Positions 44,915 to 56,886 of a stretch of 64,000 nucleotides of DNA are shown here, one piece after another (positions within the stretch are counted from its first letter, which is position 1; every line of letters starts with the position of its first letter). Origin of the DNA: Aotearoamyces nothofagi (taxonomy: Eukaryota; Ascomycota; Leotiomycetes; Leotiales; Tympanidaceae); assembly GCA_015345905.1 (NCBI GenBank), contig JADDTR010000013.1, positions 62,001-126,000 of the forward strand. The letters run 5' to 3'. Under the pieces are notes generated by a model. It was not told the origin of the DNA, searched no databases, and saw only the letters and a program-made list of their open reading frames with translations. Position numbers and translations under genes: made by a program.

Positions 44915-46367
44915 CTTGTTTCTGGCGACGAGGGGGTGGGGGATGGGAGTGGTGTGGAGATGATGAACTTCGTCTCTCTGGGGAATGGCATTGTTTTATG
45001 GGTTTTCTCCTTTGTCGTCATCTTCTCCTCCTCCTCCTTGTCCTCCCTCTTCAAGCCCAACACCAACTATGACGCCGTTCCGCCGCGTCAGCGCGTCAGC
45101 TGCAGATCCTTCCCGTGGCTTCTCCCTCAGCCGCATACGGGCATCATCCCAGGCCTTCGCAGAGTTAGCTGTGCATGTGTAGGATGGCAGGTTACATATC
45201 CCGAGCAAATATCTCACAAACATTCCTGGCGTAGGAGCCCAACCCACCGTCTAACCTCCTCACCACCTATTTATTGTACCGGGTCGCAGGCCCGTCGAAC
45301 ATGGCGAATTGGTGGCGGCGGGAGATAATCGCTACTGCAGGACGCAGCTCGCCACGGCCATCCCGAAACCCCGAAAAGGGAGGTTCAGCTCCGTGATTGA
45401 GCGGCGGTGAAGTCGTCTTTGCGTCAAGCTATCTACTTCCAGCTTCGCAATTCCTCAGGGCGCAATCTTGCCGTGTGAATTAAATCTAGATTAGGACAAC
45501 TTGTATTGAGAATTAGTTGTTGTAGTCTTGTAGATCTTTTTATCTTCTTTGGTCCTCTTGGGAGGGTTTACGAGAATTTAAATTAAGCAAAACTATTAAT
45601 TTGATGTACTCTAAAAATCAAATGTTCAAGACTAAAACTTACAAATGTAGATGCATCGAAGAATACCCAGAAGCAGGCATAATTTATCAATCGACTAAGT
45701 AGATGGCTTTAATCCGCGAGCTCTTCGTAGAATAGTATTCTAGGAATTAGATTCTTCTCCGGCTACCGATATCGTTATCACAGCGGCAATCAGTAGAATG
45801 ACGGAGATGGATATAGATTATATTGATTACAGAAAAGCATATAGTGGTGAACACGCGAGGATATTTAGCCATGATAGGTATTAGTTAATAGGCTCCGTGG
45901 AGAAAATCAGCACAAGAAGATGATGCTGGTGATGAAATCCAGCCCGTTGAAGAAAGGGCAAGGATATCAGTACAATCTCAGATAATAAACCTTTTCTCCT
46001 GCAGATGACGAATTTAGAGTTTTGAACTCCCAAAGTTAGCAGCCAACATCACCTAAAACTCGAAGTCTGATATACAGCAGAATAGTAGAATAGCAGAGTA
46101 GCAGAGTAGCAGAGTAGCAGAGTAAATCACGTGAGTGGATATGATGTGTCTTCGCCTTACCTTGTGCCTTATCCCCAAGGCTTCCACTATTCTCCGCGCA
46201 TTCGTCGAGCTTGGCCTGCCAAGGCCCGTGACCTGTCCCGTGACCGGCCGTATTATCCCGCCACCGGTTTCTCCGCGCAGCCTTTTCTCCGCCCTCACGA
46301 CGCCGTTCCATGATACACACAGACCGGACTGCTTCTATTTCGCCGCCGTCGAGTTGCGGCTTGGAGC
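44915..46367. other. Divergent intergenic region
   Basis: About 1.45 kb between the PEBP-like gene and a C6 regulator. AT-rich from 45480 to 46000. The overlapping frames at 46036-46569 run into the regulator's antisense and are unsupported. Contains the 8-base tandem repeat noted at 46081. Confidence 0.45.
46081..46125. repeat. Tandem repeat, AGAGTAGC unit
   Basis: About five copies of AGAGTAGC (first copies imperfect, AGAATAG), some 240 bases before the regulator start. Confidence 0.7.
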
Positions 46368-48399
46368 ATGGCTCGACAGGCGTGCGATGCGTGTCGAACA
46401 CGGAAGCGCAAATGCCTGGTGGACAGCAGTGCCCATTCTTCTCCTCGCATTGACCAGGACCGCTCCCCGGATGTGGGACACAATGGGGCTTTGCAGTGCA
46501 GAAGATGCGTGAGACTTGGCCAGCATTGCACATATCTTCTCCCTGTCCGAGTCCGTGGCCCGAGGCCAAAGTACGCTGCTCAACGACCCTCGTTTATAGA
46601 GGCTCAGCTGGCTAATGGTGACAATAGGACTGCGTTGATGCCCAAAACTGGGAGAGGCACGTCAACTCCATCAGCCAACTCACCTGCGAGTCTCATTGCA
46701 GAGTCGTATATCTCGCAGAGTCCAAATGACGCCGCGGAATCTCCTGAACTACCAAACCATGTAATTAGCCACAGTCAGCCAGAAACTCTCGTTGAGGACC
46801 GCCGAAACAGGCCGTCCCCGTATCATCTATCAAATGCTTCCCAGTCTGCCTTGGCCAGCATTTCTCCAGGCGACGTCAGTCGAGCCAACCGGACGGATGG
46901 CCTCTGTGATCGAGCATTGCTGGATCGCATATTGAGTGATTTCCTCGATTTTCTCTATCCTTTGATTCCAATTGTGCACCGGCCATCCTTCCGACAGGAT
47001 CTCTCACGTTCAAAAGATCTCCGCGACAACGATTTCCTCGCACTGATTATTGCACTTTGTGCTATCACCGTGGGAATCTTGCCAAGGAAATTCAGAGAAT
47101 ACCAGTCCTTCCCGGTCCCTCTACGATTTCACACGCGCACAGAAATGATAAACTACTGCTATGACACCGTCATAGTTCTTCGATCACCAGATTACTTTGA
47201 TGAGGTTAATGTACAGAAATGGTCTGTTTCCTACCTATTTTCCATCGCCTTTTTCCAGACTGGACAGCTCAATCGAGCTCGAATGGCCGAGGTTGAAGCA
47301 ATGCAACTTGCACGTCTGCTCGATTTACACAAGATATCGAGCTACAAAGGCCTTGATTGCATCGAGACTCAACTTCGGAAAAAGGCTTTCTGGCTGATGT
47401 TCTATGTTTATGTGTACGTCTTCCACATTTAAGGAGACGAGTAATGCTGAAACTTCGCGCAGACATTCCCAATTGCAGAATCTTCGTAAGGAACGACTAA
47501 CCTACCTCGATCAATTAACGTTGAAAACAGTAGATCTCGAGGAGCTTATGCCAGCACAGGTCGACGACGAGTTTATATTTGAAGATATCATCATCACACA
47601 GCCAGAAACAGAATTATCCATCACTGCTGGGTTCATCATCCATTCTCGAGTCTTCTGGGCTGGCCTGATCCCCATGGCGCCACGCGACCCAGCCACCGAG
47701 CCAGAGCAGTATTGCAGCTGTGTGAGATCCTCGAAACCGGATCTACAACGCGCCCACCTCAGGGCCCGCCTGCACGAGTTAAAATACATGCTTGACGCAG
47801 TACCTTCCGAGCTCGCCCAGTGGGCAACGGGGAACCACACCCACCACCGCGGCACAGATCGCGATGGCAATTCGCTTATAAAAGCACAGTTTGAATCCAT
47901 GCGGGCAAACATCCACGTTACACATCTATGGCTGCAGAGCATCATCTTCGACCAGGCCGACGCGCTCCAATCGGCTCATGACGGCGACTCGCCGTGGTCT
48001 CCCCAGCACGCCGCCCGCTCATCGTGGTTCGAGAGAGAGGACATCTGTCGCCAAGTGCTGCACGTCCTGCACAGCATCCCAGACATGTACCTGGAAACAA
48101 ACGGCCTCCATCTTGTATTCCTCCCATCTAGGCCACACCTCTGGGTGCAATTCGTGCTAACCTCGAATTACTAGACTTACAAGATCCGCGACATTGCCGT
48201 CGCTCTTCTCGGCTGTCCGTTTGATCCGCAGGACGAGGTGGCGAAGAGGGCGCAGGAATACATGCGCGAGTTTATACTTATCCTGTCGCGGTTGGACGGG
48301 AGCGAGATTATCACAACTCTCAGTCTTCAGAGCTGGGTTGATACGGGCCACAGAGATAGGCTTCTGTCCTGGGGGCACTCGAGGCCGCCTGCAGTATAA
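46368..48399 (+). CDS. Zn2Cys6 transcription factor (Fungal_trans type)
   Basis: Three exons: 46368-47413, 47463-48114, 48175-48399; 640 residues. The zinc cluster is at the very start: ACDACRTRKRKC, then an unusually long loop (about 31 residues) before LQCRRCVRLGQHC, so the third-to-fourth Cys gap is far larger than the usual 5-12. The regulatory domain starts with LLDRILSDFLDFLYPLIPIVHRPSF, and carries QTGQLNRARMAEVEAMQLARLL and KKAFWLMFYVYV, typical of sugar-catabolism regulators of this class. The last intron skips a stop and joins GLHL to TYKIRDIAV. Tail-to-tail (233 bases) with a GH3 gene that lies next to a sugar permease, so a role in controlling them is likely. Confidence 0.88.
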
Positions 48400-48632
48400 G
48401 CAGCTAGTCCGATGTCTATTTTTTTTTGGAGAACGACACTTCTATATCCTGCTCTATAATTAATTGTACATATTTTTATCAGATGTCGTGTCAAGTCCAT
48501 CACGAATTCTCTCACGGACCTCGCAGCTCTTGCTACTCACACAAATTCGGGAGGCCTATCAACATGCGCCATAAACAGTAGACAGCAAAATCCCTTGCAC
48601 AGTACTTGTTTAACATTTGAATTTCTGTCTAT

Positions 48633-51316
48633 TCAAAGCCCAAGCCAATAGCTAGTCTTCTCAACATCAAACGAAGACTCCAAGAACGGTCCCTCGCTGC
48701 TCGTCCCCACCAGCACCCGATACGTGCCCTCCTGCACACACCACTTGCTCTCGTACTCATCCCAGAAACTCGTCGCGCCACGCACACCCAGCTCGATCTC
48801 CACCGTACTAACCACACCCGGCTGGACGAAAACCTTCTTGAAGCCCTTCAGCTCCTTCAGCGGACGCTTGATGAGCGGCGCCTGGTGCGCGACGTAGACC
48901 TGCACGACCTCGGCGCCGGCTCGCGACCCCACGTTGGCGAGGCGCGCAGAGACGGTGATGGTGCTGGGCGAGGTCTTCCGGACGGCCAGGTCGGAGATGT
49001 GGAAGGAGGTGTAGGAGAGGCCGTGGCCGAAGGGGAAGAGGGGCGCGAGGCCGACCGTGTCGAAGTAGCGGTATCCGACGTAGACGTCCTCGCCGTAGAG
49101 GACGCGGCCGCCTTCGGATCGGTAGTTGAGATATGCAGGACTGTCCTGGACGCGCTTGGGGAACGTCAGAGGGAGCTTACCGGACTGATGGGTTCATGTT
49201 AGCATATTTTCGGGATTTTGTGTGATGGAGAGGGAAGAGACACGTACGGGATTGACATCTCCGTAGAGGACGTCGGCGATGCCATTGCCCGTCTCGTTGC
49301 CGCCATACCAAGCCTGTACGATACTGCGTGCTTTCTTCGCCCACGGCATCGCCACGGGCGCGCCGCTCTGGATCACGACTACGGTATTGGGGTTCGCGTC
49401 GAGGACTTTGGAGATGAGGTCGTCGCTGTGCGGTGGCAGGTTCAGGTGTCTGCGATCGTCGCCCTCCGTCTCCCACTCGCCGCTCAGGCCGGCAAAGAGC
49501 ACGACCTGGTCCACACTCGCTGCCAGCGCCGCCGCCTTTGCAATGGCATCCGTCGGGTCGAGCTGCTTGCAGCCGCTGAAGCGGAAGCCGCCGTGGCCGA
49601 AATCGACGACGCCGGGTGCCTTGAGCTTGCTCGTCTTGGCACAGCCCCATTTGACGTCGATCTTGTACGTCTGGCCCGCGACGAGCGCCTTCGAGCCTAT
49701 CTCCTCTAGAGTGCCGGAGCCGAGGAAGCTGGGCCCGGATCGCTGGTTCTCGACGTTGCTTACTAGGAGCTCGTCGTCGACGTATAGGCGCGCAGTACCT
49801 TGGCAGCAGACGCCGAAATCGTAGACGCCGCTCTCCTCTGCAACGAAGAAGCCTTGGGCATCTGCATACCAGATTGTAGCAAGTTGCGGGTGTGAGTAAT
49901 CGAGGAAGAAGATCATGGAGTCGGTGAGACGTCGTTCCTCGAGGAGATGGCGTTGTGCGGCTTCGGGAGGCTCATTGTACACGCTCATAACGAATCCCTC
50001 TTTGCCATCTGCTGTTTTGAGGATCTTGCCAAGTTGCGGGAGGTTTTGGTGTCCATATGCTCCCTGGGCGAAGTCTACGCCTGCTTCGGCCTTTGCCGCC
50101 ACACCCTCGTAGGGTGTGACTGCGTAATACGGATTCAGCGAAGCACTGCCTCCGCCACAGATGGTTGCGATCTTAGCGTTTGGGCCGATGACAGCAATGC
50201 GTTTAGACTTGCTGAAAGGGAGAATATTTGCGTCGTTTTTCAGCAGGACGAGCGATTGAGCTGCGATGTCACGAAGAAGCTTCCTGTCTTCCTTGCGGTC
50301 CAGTCGCTGCTCGGGACTGTTCTCTTTGATGCCGGATTTCCTTGTGAGGTTGATTAGCCTGAGAACGGCGCGGACGCGGTCGTCGAGTTCCGACTTGTGG
50401 ACTTTGTTCGAGGTGACGGCGTGTGCGAGAGCTGGTCCTCGCCATCGAGTTGGTCCGGGCATCTCTAGATCTAGGCCGGCGCGGATGGCGCCTGTAGTGC
50501 TGTAGGTTCCGAACCTATTACTTTCATCAGTATACTAGTATATTTATTGTAGCGACTGCAGGTACTCACCAATCACTCATAACCAGGCCTTCCCATTTCC
50601 ACTCTCCACGAAGAATGTCCTTGAGGATTGCCTCGTTCTCAGAAACATGGGCACCGTTTACTTGGTTGTATGCCGTCATAACAGCACCCGGCTGAGCCAA
50701 TTTAATAGCTATCATAAAAGGCATGAGATATATCTCACGCAACGCCCGATTCGTCACAATAGCATTCATAGCCATTCTCTCATGCTCCTGATCATTGCAA
50801 ACGAAGTGCTTCAGCGTCGCAACGATATTCTTCTCTTTGAGACCCCGACAATAATGTCCGGCCAGAGTCCCCGCCAAGAAGGGATCCTCAGAATACGACT
50901 CGAACGCCCGTCCACCCAGCGGTGCTCGCTGGATATTAATAGTAGGCCCGAGTAGGACATGCGCGCCCTTCGCCCTGGCCTCACCACCAAGCAAATGTCC
51001 GATCTTGAGGACGAGATCCGCGTCAAATGTGGCGCCAATTGCGGTGCCGCACGGCAGACAGGCGGCCGGTACCCCGTCAAAGAATCTTGTGCCTCGAACA
51101 CCGTTGGGCCCGTCAGAGAGACGGATTGAAGGGATGCTAAGACGAGGAATATCGGTCGTGTGCCAGAAATCTTTGCCTATGAGCTTGTTAGCATGGCCGT
51201 GCTGATCGAGAGAAGCACGCTGTTGAATGATGGCAAAAGCACATACCTGCTGTCAGGGCAACTTTCTCCTCGAGAGTAAGCTGCTCAAGGAGTGCGTCTA
51301 CATCTAGAGAAGCCAT
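48633..51316 (-). CDS. GH3 beta-glucosidase with PA14 domain, intracellular type
   Basis: Four exons: 51247-51316, 50570-51176, 49248-50514, 48633-49184; 831 residues. GH3 N-terminal domain with [25 protein letters not shown] and the nucleophile motif VMSDW (Asp about 225); GH3 C-terminal domain with [11 protein letters not shown] and [11 protein letters not shown]; a PA14 insert (about 385-530, [16 protein letters not shown]); final Fn3-like domain with GAEVVQVYV. It should release glucose from beta-glucosides or cellobiose. No signal peptide, in contrast to secreted beta-glucosidases, so the substrate must be carried into the cell first. A sugar permease lies 1 kb upstream on the same strand and a C6 regulator converges on it. 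The nucleophile codon region is split by an intron right after Asp225. Confidence 0.94.
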
Positions 51317-52360
51317 CCTCGGTACGGGCAGATATAAGACAATCCAGCCCAGCACAACACAACGTCTAAAGTCGTAAGTGAGAATAAATATGTCTAGTCC
51401 AGCCTATAAGGTCATGGGGATTCTTTTCTTCTCAACTGAACAAGTAATCTGGATGTTTTAGAAAAGAAAGAAGACAGAAAGGAGACTGACGGTCATGTCA
51501 TCACTTACTTCCCTCACGTCCCTTAAACTCTATTTATTTTAGTAACCATCCCCGGCGCGTCACGCATGCAGCTGCATGCCACGAACCATGCCAGCTAGCA
51601 TATAGCAGTCACCGGACCACATGGGGGAATACGATGGAAGAGGCATACAGAGTCCAAGTCCAAGTCCGCCAGAGCAGGCGTGCGCGAGCGGAGATATCTC
51701 TTTTCAGCGTTGCATCAGCATGCCGTCAATAGGCGCGTGCTGCATTAATTCTCCGCCTCTCCCGCTCTCGCTTGCCGCCGCTTGCGCCTGACGCAGGAAT
51801 GGCGTTAGCAGCGAAGCCGCAATGTCCAGATACCGCAGGCTAGGACGAGAACGGATAGAGTAGAATCAGCGGCAGCCACCCAGCTATTTCGCCGCATCGG
51901 AACTAATTAGCCGAGCTGGGGACCGGAGGTACGAGTACGGCGCGGGACGTGCGCGCGTGCCTGGATGCCTGGATTGTGGGGCGTGACTCATGTAAGGTGG
52001 ATGCGAGTTTGAGGGGCGCGAGGATGCGGATTGTGGGTCGGGGATGGTTGGTTGCGGAGTTGTGGGTGCTGGTTGAGGGATGTGCTGAGGAAGGGAAAGA
52101 GTTGTATGATCTTCTACAACAGGTAGTTGCGCTGTTGGGATGTGATTCTGATAATTCTGGTGAGCTGGTCTAGATGGTGAAATGTTTGGTGCCTCTAGTC
52201 GATTATCAAGGAGGTGGTGCAATTGGGAGTGTTTATGTTGATAGAGAAATAATTCTATTTTAGCTATTCTTCTATTCTATTTGAGTCTCCTTTCTAGGTT
52301 TCCTTAGAGATGGCGTTGGCCTCCATATTATAGATGATAGTCTTCTGAGCGCCCGGCCGT
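51317..52360. other. Intergenic, promoter of the GH3 gene
   Basis: About 1 kb between the GH3 start and the permease stop, same strand. Frames at 51884-52222 are proline/serine low-complexity and unsupported. Promoter presumed at 51320-51600. Confidence 0.45.
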
Positions 52361-54125
52361 CTACATGCCAATCACCTTCTCCTCGGCATCATCATCCTCG
52401 ACGTGCAGTGCCATATTCTGAGACTTCATGATCTCTGCGGTATGTGCGACTACTGCGGCGGATGGAGCAATCTCGGCATTGTCTCCGTCAAAGACGACAG
52501 CCATCTGTTCGAGTGAATATCCTCTGTAGACAGAAATTAGCAAACTATCAGCGAAATGTCGGGGACGGTGTATATGCTTACCTGGTCTCGGGATAGAAGA
52601 AGAATACAGTGATACCATAGACGATGAGGACCACAATGAACACAATGTAGTATTTCCACCCAATCGCGGCGAGTGCTATGGGATTGATGAAAGTGTTGAA
52701 GAAGATAGCACAGATGGTTGCGACCCAGGTAACGGTCAGACCACGGGAGCGGAGACGGTATGGCCAGATCTCGCAAGGGTACGATACAAGGAATGGCGTA
52801 CTATTGGGATTAGCTACAAGGCCTGAGTTGAGGTAGAGATACTTACAGCGCAATATCATAGCCGGCAAAGAAGACGAATAGGAACGGGATGACTGCTGTG
52901 CCTGTTCCAGAAGAACCATTATTGGCGAAGGAACCAGAAAGGCCGGTGATGATAACATAGCTGACAAACATGATAACTGCAGAGCCCAGGAAAAGCTTCC
53001 TGCGTCCCAGTCTGTCGACGTTGAAGGCAGCAAGCACGGAAAGGATCAAGTTCCACATCTGCAGGCACGCAGATATGATGAGCTGATTCGTCGTGCTGGT
53101 GACTCCAATGGTATCGAGGACCAAAGCTAGATAATACGATACGACGCCGTTCCCAGCCCATTGAGCAAAGACACCGAGTGAAATGGAGATGAAGAGGCGG
53201 CGACGGTTTCCTGGCGTTTTGATCATGTCCATATAGCTAGCACTGCTATGCGCATCCTTTTCAAACTGCAGTGTGTTTTCAATCTCGGTCATCTCGTAGT
53301 GAATCAATGGCGCATCGATGTCGCCACCAGTGTGACAATCGGCGAGGATCTGGCGAGCTTCGTCGTTTCGGCCGGCGAAAATCAGCCATCTCGGACTCTC
53401 AGGTATTAAGAGAAAGCCTGGGATAGCCACGACTGGAACCAAAGCTTGGAGGAGTGACGGGACTCTCCATCCCCACGAGCTCGTATAGTTACGAGTGGCA
53501 AAAGTAATCCAGGCAGCAAGCGTTCCACCAATGTACCACCCGCAGTTGAAGAGGGCATTTGCGACACCGCGCTGTGTTGGATATGCAATCTCGTTGAGCA
53601 GGAGCGGAACAGAGTTACCAAACCAGGCCGAGGCACATCCAACGAAGAGACGGGCCATAACGAAAGTGACTTCGTTCTGCGCGGCTGTCTGCAGCGCAAC
53701 ACCAAGAACCAGAAAGCAGTATCCAATGAGGACACCCTTCTTGCGACCATACTTGTTTGCGACTGCGGCAGCCATGGGATAGGAAACTCCGGTTCCAATC
53801 CAGTAGATGGCATTTATGAAGCCCAGCCAGGCATCCACAGGGGTGTTCATAAAGTCTTGCCATGTATCAAGAGCTTGGAGACCGTTCATGAGAGAACCAT
53901 CGTAACCGTTGGAGGAAGCTGGTCATCGCATTAGCCTGGAGGGTAGGGACACACTGATAAGAGCCGTATTTTTCTTTGCTTACAGAAGAAGATGAGGGAA
54001 AATAGGCAAAAGTTGAGTTTCCATAGATGGGCTTGTTTGTACCATGGGCCCGTGTCGGGCAGGACGGAGGCTAGGTCAGTGCCGACCGCTCTGTCTACGC
54101 CTGTGTTTGGTTGACTGACGCCCAT
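52361..54125 (-). CDS. MFS sugar transporter (lactose/cellobiose permease-like)
   Basis: Four exons: 53984-54125, 52847-53918, 52582-52800, 52361-52523; 531 residues. Sugar-porter marks: SSNGYDGSLMNGL in helix 1, NKYGRKKGVLIG loop, RLFVGCASAWFGNSVPLLLNE, PESPRWLIFAGR, the DRLGRRKLFLG repeat, and YPETRGYSLEQ at the end of helix 12, cut by the last intron. Twelve helices expected; plasma membrane proton symporter. It resembles fungal lactose permeases, a group that also carries cellobiose. Neighbour GH3 enzyme lacks a secretion signal, fitting uptake followed by internal hydrolysis. Confidence 0.92.
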
Positions 54126-55374
54126 GTTGAGCTACAGAATCGTTCACGATAAGCTATAAGAAGTAGATATGATATGATGCCGAATAAACGTGGATGGGGA
54201 AAACCAAGCTCTGGAGATGGAGGTTGACTTTATATAAGAAAGCGTATCGGGTTGGTATGTGGGCCAAGGGAAGCACGCGGCACTAGGCTACTGTGGGGCT
54301 TGGAGAAACAGGACAGTATGGGGGCATTTCCGATGGGGATACATGTGGACCTGGAGATGGGGTGCCCAACATCTCCGGGAACGACCCATAACCTGCGGAA
54401 CATCACGACACTCATTGCGCGCAGACACTTGGAAGAAGCAATATTAGAGGAAATATGGAGAACTGGAGTCCGCCGCAGGAGCGGAGGGTCCAACGTGCCC
54501 CTAACCTCCGCCAAGAGCTGTAAAGCTGTGAGACCTCCTAACAAAAAAAAAAGCGGTGGAGATCAGGTGCGCGTGTAGACACTGAGAGCGGACGAATACA
54601 AAACCGTCGATTCCCGCCTGTCGCCGTGGTTTGCCGCACCGCCGTCGAGTCGCGAGGCGGAGAAACTCGCGACACCCCGTGACCTGTCGGCGCCAGGCGG
54701 CGAATTGGCGGGGAATTAATCGTGCACGTGCACTCGAGCCGACTAACAAGCGCAGAGAACGCGCTGGAGAGAGTGTCAGCATCAGGTGATTAGGCGGCGA
54801 TCGAAGGGGAGATGTGGAGTAATCCGCGTTTTCTCCAGACTTTCCTGAGAATGATTAATCCGACTACCTCTTTACGACAGTGCTGCACATGTCCAGCCTC
54901 TTTCATGGGTACAGCCGGCAAGTGAGGAGATAGATGGACTGATTAAGGCATTGCTTGACTATTGTAACGTGAATTCGACGCAGGGCGCAAATGTCTACTG
55001 AACGTAGTAGTATCCCGGCCACGTAAGTCGTGGTCTAAATTGTCTTGGCTGTACTACATACATCGGAATTTTTGCGAGCATATTATAGAAATAATGCTAA
55101 TCAAGTCATTTTCAAGATGACTCAGAGAATAGACAAGTGTTCCGAGTTCTCCTTGGAAGGCCTAAGCAACTAAACAAGAAATTTAATATGATCCTCAGCC
55201 TAGACTCGACTCCGAGTTTGTGCATTGAAGAATAAGACAACAGGAGAAGTTCTATATATTCCAAATAGATTATACTACCAATTCATAATATTACACATTA
55301 TACATTAAACATTATACAACGTCGTATATCTAATATAGTACACACTATAGCGGACGGAATTATCCCTCATGCCA
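54126..55374. other. Intergenic, upstream of the permease
   Basis: About 1.25 kb with an A-run near 54543-54552 and AT-rich DNA at 55240-55340 (ACATTATA repeated). Small frames around 54230-54780 lack domains. Promoter of the permease lies at its left end. Confidence 0.45.
54228..54236 (-). promoter_or_regulatory. TATA-like box of the sugar permease
   Basis: TATATAAAG on the minus strand about 105 bases before the ATG at 54125. A good core-promoter candidate. Confidence 0.45.
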
Positions 55375-56886
55375 CTATACCTCAGCCAGCAGTGTCAACT
55401 GGCCCACCAGCCATTGCAACATTCCGATCGCATCGCTATCCTCCACCACTCCGAGCTCGTAATTCATTCCGATAGTCATGTATCCGTCTCTGGCTGTCGC
55501 AAGAGAAATAATATAAGGGCAGCCATACGTACTCTGGCCCGTCGAAAACAGTAATCTGTCAAACATGGCTTTGTTCTGGTCCGGCATTCCTGCACCTCCA
55601 TCAATAACGCCGAGATTCGTGACTTCAAAGGCACCTTCTCTCCTATTCCCCAGCTTCGCGAGGAAGAAAGCCGGAAAATCGTTCACGAACTTCAACAGCC
55701 CGACATTCGTGTTGGAATTCGACGACGCACCCGAGTGGATGAAGGCTTTACAGGCTCTTGCTGAATCCCAGAGATCTCCATTTGGATCATCTGCAGACGC
55801 CGGATCAGAGCCGCAGGACATATAGCCCCTTGGAGGCCGCACTTCCGTCGAGAACATCGGTTTCACGTTCGATACTAAGCAGCCCATATCCCGCGTCGTT
55901 AGAGTCGTGAATTTCCGCAACGAAAATGGGACGTTGCCTGCGAAGCGCATATGAGACGGATAAATGTGCGCCAACTTCTGCGCGACAAGGACATTTATGA
56001 GAGATGTAATGGTTGATTTCTCGAGTCGGCAGCGGACGACTAGCTTGCCAACAATATCAGGAGAGAGAGATACACTGCGCACTTTGTTCAAGGGAGGCCT
56101 GGGAGTGTCAGCACTGATTAGAGGGCCGGTCCATTCTAACGGATCGTCAGAGGAGTAGACGAAGGTGTTAAAGACTTGTTTCAGGGCGAAGAAGAGGGAG
56201 ACTGGGAGAGGCGTTGCTTGTTCTAAATTTGGTAATAGAGGGAGTTTTGGGACGGAAATGAGGGATGCTTGAGTGCTGCTAGTGCTGGGGGTGGTTCCAG
56301 CAAGGATGCTGTTTAGGGCTTCGAGCAGGGAGATGTGGAATGCACCTCCTGATAGACCGTCACCGATTCCGTGGTGGTAGATGAATCCGACTGCGACAGA
56401 TGCGAAGCTCTGATGCTTGTCCGCTTGGTCAGCTTCGGGTTGTTGAGGTACCACCACCACCCTCCACAAGGGCAACTCATCCGCTCGATCAAATCCGGTG
56501 CGATGTGCATCCTGTACCCAATTGTCCAGTTCTGAGGAGGGTTGGACGTCAAGGAACTTAATCACGTGATTGAAATTGATCGTCTCCAATCGGATCCATT
56601 CCGGTTCGGGAGTTGCCTCCTTGGCGATGCCAACACCCATAATCGGATGGTGGTTGAGGACTTCTCTCAAAGCGGAATACATCAGAGCTTTGAGGTCGCC
56701 GTCTACTGCGTCCAGAAGCTTCTGCGGGATCTTGTACGAGACAGTGACTCCAACACTGTTGTAGAATTTTATATAGTTGCGGGATATATTAAGCCGTTCC
56801 ATTTTCCCTAAAAGGCTTCGGTCAGTCGATATATATCCAGATTCTTGGCACGCGTACGCACCTGTAGGTCGCAATAGTTGAGCCAT
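55375..56886 (-). CDS. Alcohol O-acetyltransferase-like enzyme
   Basis: Two exons, 56862-56886 and 55375-56807; 485 residues. Unspliced, a 508-codon frame exists, but the 54-base intron (GTGCGT to TTTTAG, no stop) removes sequence that breaks the family's N-terminal pattern: spliced it reads MAQLLRPTGKMERLNISRN, like the R-P-x-G-x-E-R start of alcohol acetyltransferases. The catalytic HHxxxD motif is HHGIGD with His153, His154 and Asp158. The fold is that of condensation/chloramphenicol acetyltransferase-type enzymes. It would move an acetyl group from acetyl-CoA to an alcohol, making an ester, or modify a metabolite. Cytosolic or membrane-associated. It lies 12 kb from the A-T-R cluster, so a link is speculative. 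Confidence 0.87.
   Translation of the reverse strand: MAQLLRPTGAYACQESGYISTDRSLLGKMERLNISRNYIKFYNSVGVTVSYKIPQKLLDAVDGDLKALMYSALREVLNHHPIMGVGIAKEATPEPEWIRLETINFNHVIKFLDVQPSSELDNWVQDAHRTGFDRADELPLWRVVVVPQQPEADQADKHQSFASVAVGFIYHHGIGDGLSGGAFHISLLEALNSILAGTTPSTSSTQASLISVPKLPLLPNLEQATPLPVSLFFALKQVFNTFVYSSDDPLEWTGPLISADTPRPPLNKVRSVSLSPDIVGKLVVRCRLEKSTITSLINVLVAQKLAHIYPSHMRFAGNVPFSLRKFTTLTTRDMGCLVSNVKPMFSTEVRPPRGYMSCGSDPASADDPNGDLWDSARACKAFIHSGASSNSNTNVGLLKFVNDFPAFFLAKLGNRREGAFEVTNLGVIDGGAGMPDQNKAMFDRLLFSTGQSTYGCPYIISLATARDGYMTIGMNYELGVVEDSDAIGMLQWLVGQLTLLAEV

Noticed and set aside
44427-44963. 178-codon plus-strand frame, Gly/Arg-rich
   Set aside because: Antisense to the GC-rich PEBP-like gene; composition is that of a shadow frame.
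46036-46569. 177-codon minus-strand frame
   Set aside because: Overlaps the start of the C6 regulator in antisense and translates the 8-base tandem repeat; no domain.
54543-54552. A-run as the poly(A) tail of a retroposed copy
   Set aside because: No target-site duplication or coding remnant next to it.
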